A program made the position numbers and the translations under genes. The notes beneath the pieces were generated by a model. That model worked only from the letters and a program-made list of their open reading frames with translations. It was not told where the DNA came from and did not search any database. A stretch of DNA of 64,000 nt, from NCBI GenBank assembly GCA_022315425.1, contig JAIUPT010000020.1, positions 1,860,001 to 1,924,000 of the forward strand, read 5' to 3'. This DNA comes from Pseudevernia furfuracea. Lineage: Eukaryota > Ascomycota > Lecanoromycetes > Lecanorales > Parmeliaceae. Shown piece by piece: positions 63,832-64,000 of the stretch (position 1 is its first letter; each line of letters starts with the position of its first letter).

Positions 63832-64000
63832 TCTCACTTCCCTAGAAAGACGTTAGCATCAAGGCTACGCACACATACCCTTTGAGATCCTTGGACTTAT
63901 CACCATTGGAGGGCTCTCGATGAAGTGCTGGGCCTGTCTACCTGGAGCCGTATTCGAAAAACGCGTGAACATTGCAATGTCTTGGAGAGAGAGGCATCAT
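63832..64000. other. 3' flank, no gene recognised
   Basis: Short terminal stretch of the window without a recognised frame. Confidence 0.4.

Noticed and set aside
1..64000. CRISPR arrays, bacterial operons, secondary-metabolite backbone genes
   Set aside because: None seen; intron-rich fungal genes throughout, and no PKS, NRPS or terpene synthase domains recognised.

Overview
The window comes from the nuclear genome of a filamentous ascomycete (Pezizomycotina). The evidence is dense, unlinked housekeeping genes on both strands, short introns (mostly 48-65 nt) with GTRNGY donors and CTRAC-type branch points, and fungus-restricted families: a Bck1-type MAPKKK with a long N-terminus, an NWD/STAND/ankyrin NLR, a DUF6594 protein and a QDE-2-like Argonaute. 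I cannot name the genus. Gene models were assembled by hand from reading frames and splice sites, and most close exactly in phase.

Layout. 0-7 kb is sparse: a small secreted Cys-rich protein, a tRNA-like fragment, a coiled-coil orphan and an F-box fragment. 7.3-12.9 kb (-) is the cell-wall-integrity MAPKKK Bck1. 13.6-14.7 kb (-) is an APH-fold protein with an altered catalytic loop. 15.7-19.1 kb (-) holds Tan1 (tRNA acetylation) and pyruvate decarboxylase. 19.3-22.6 kb (+) is the Lgl/Sro7 exocytosis factor. 23.0-23.6 kb has two small orphan ORFs. 24.0-25.0 kb (-) is the histone chaperone Asf1, divergent from Rna14 (25.5-28.8 kb, +). 30.6-34.7 kb (+) is an 11-exon Argonaute with a complete slicer tetrad. 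35.9-39.0 kb (-) is a wrecked NLR that has lost its NACHT core. 39.85-40.09 kb carries one copy of a dispersed coding-like repeat whose inverted partner lies at about 60.3 kb.

40.6-63.8 kb is gene-dense: Tsr4/PDCD2 (+), eIF3k (-), Lst7/folliculin (-), Grc3 (-), a 661-bp terminal-inverted-repeat element with TA target duplication, a Ymc1-like mitochondrial carrier (+), mitoribosomal uS2m (-), COG3 (+), a CaMK (+), a TPR protein (+), an AMMECR1 protein (+), a DUF6594 membrane protein (-) and a Pro/Gln/Tyr-rich protein with a C-terminal Cys/His cluster (+).

Functionally these are independent core genes (signalling, tRNA/rRNA/mRNA processing, vesicle traffic, mitochondria). No biosynthetic or defence cluster is evident. 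Several genes touch ribosome production (Tsr4, Grc3, eIF3k, uS2m), but nothing shows them to be one unit. The least explained parts are the dispersed repeat family, the TIR element lodged in the grc3/carrier promoter, the decayed NLR and the APH-like protein with no recognisable catalytic HxD.
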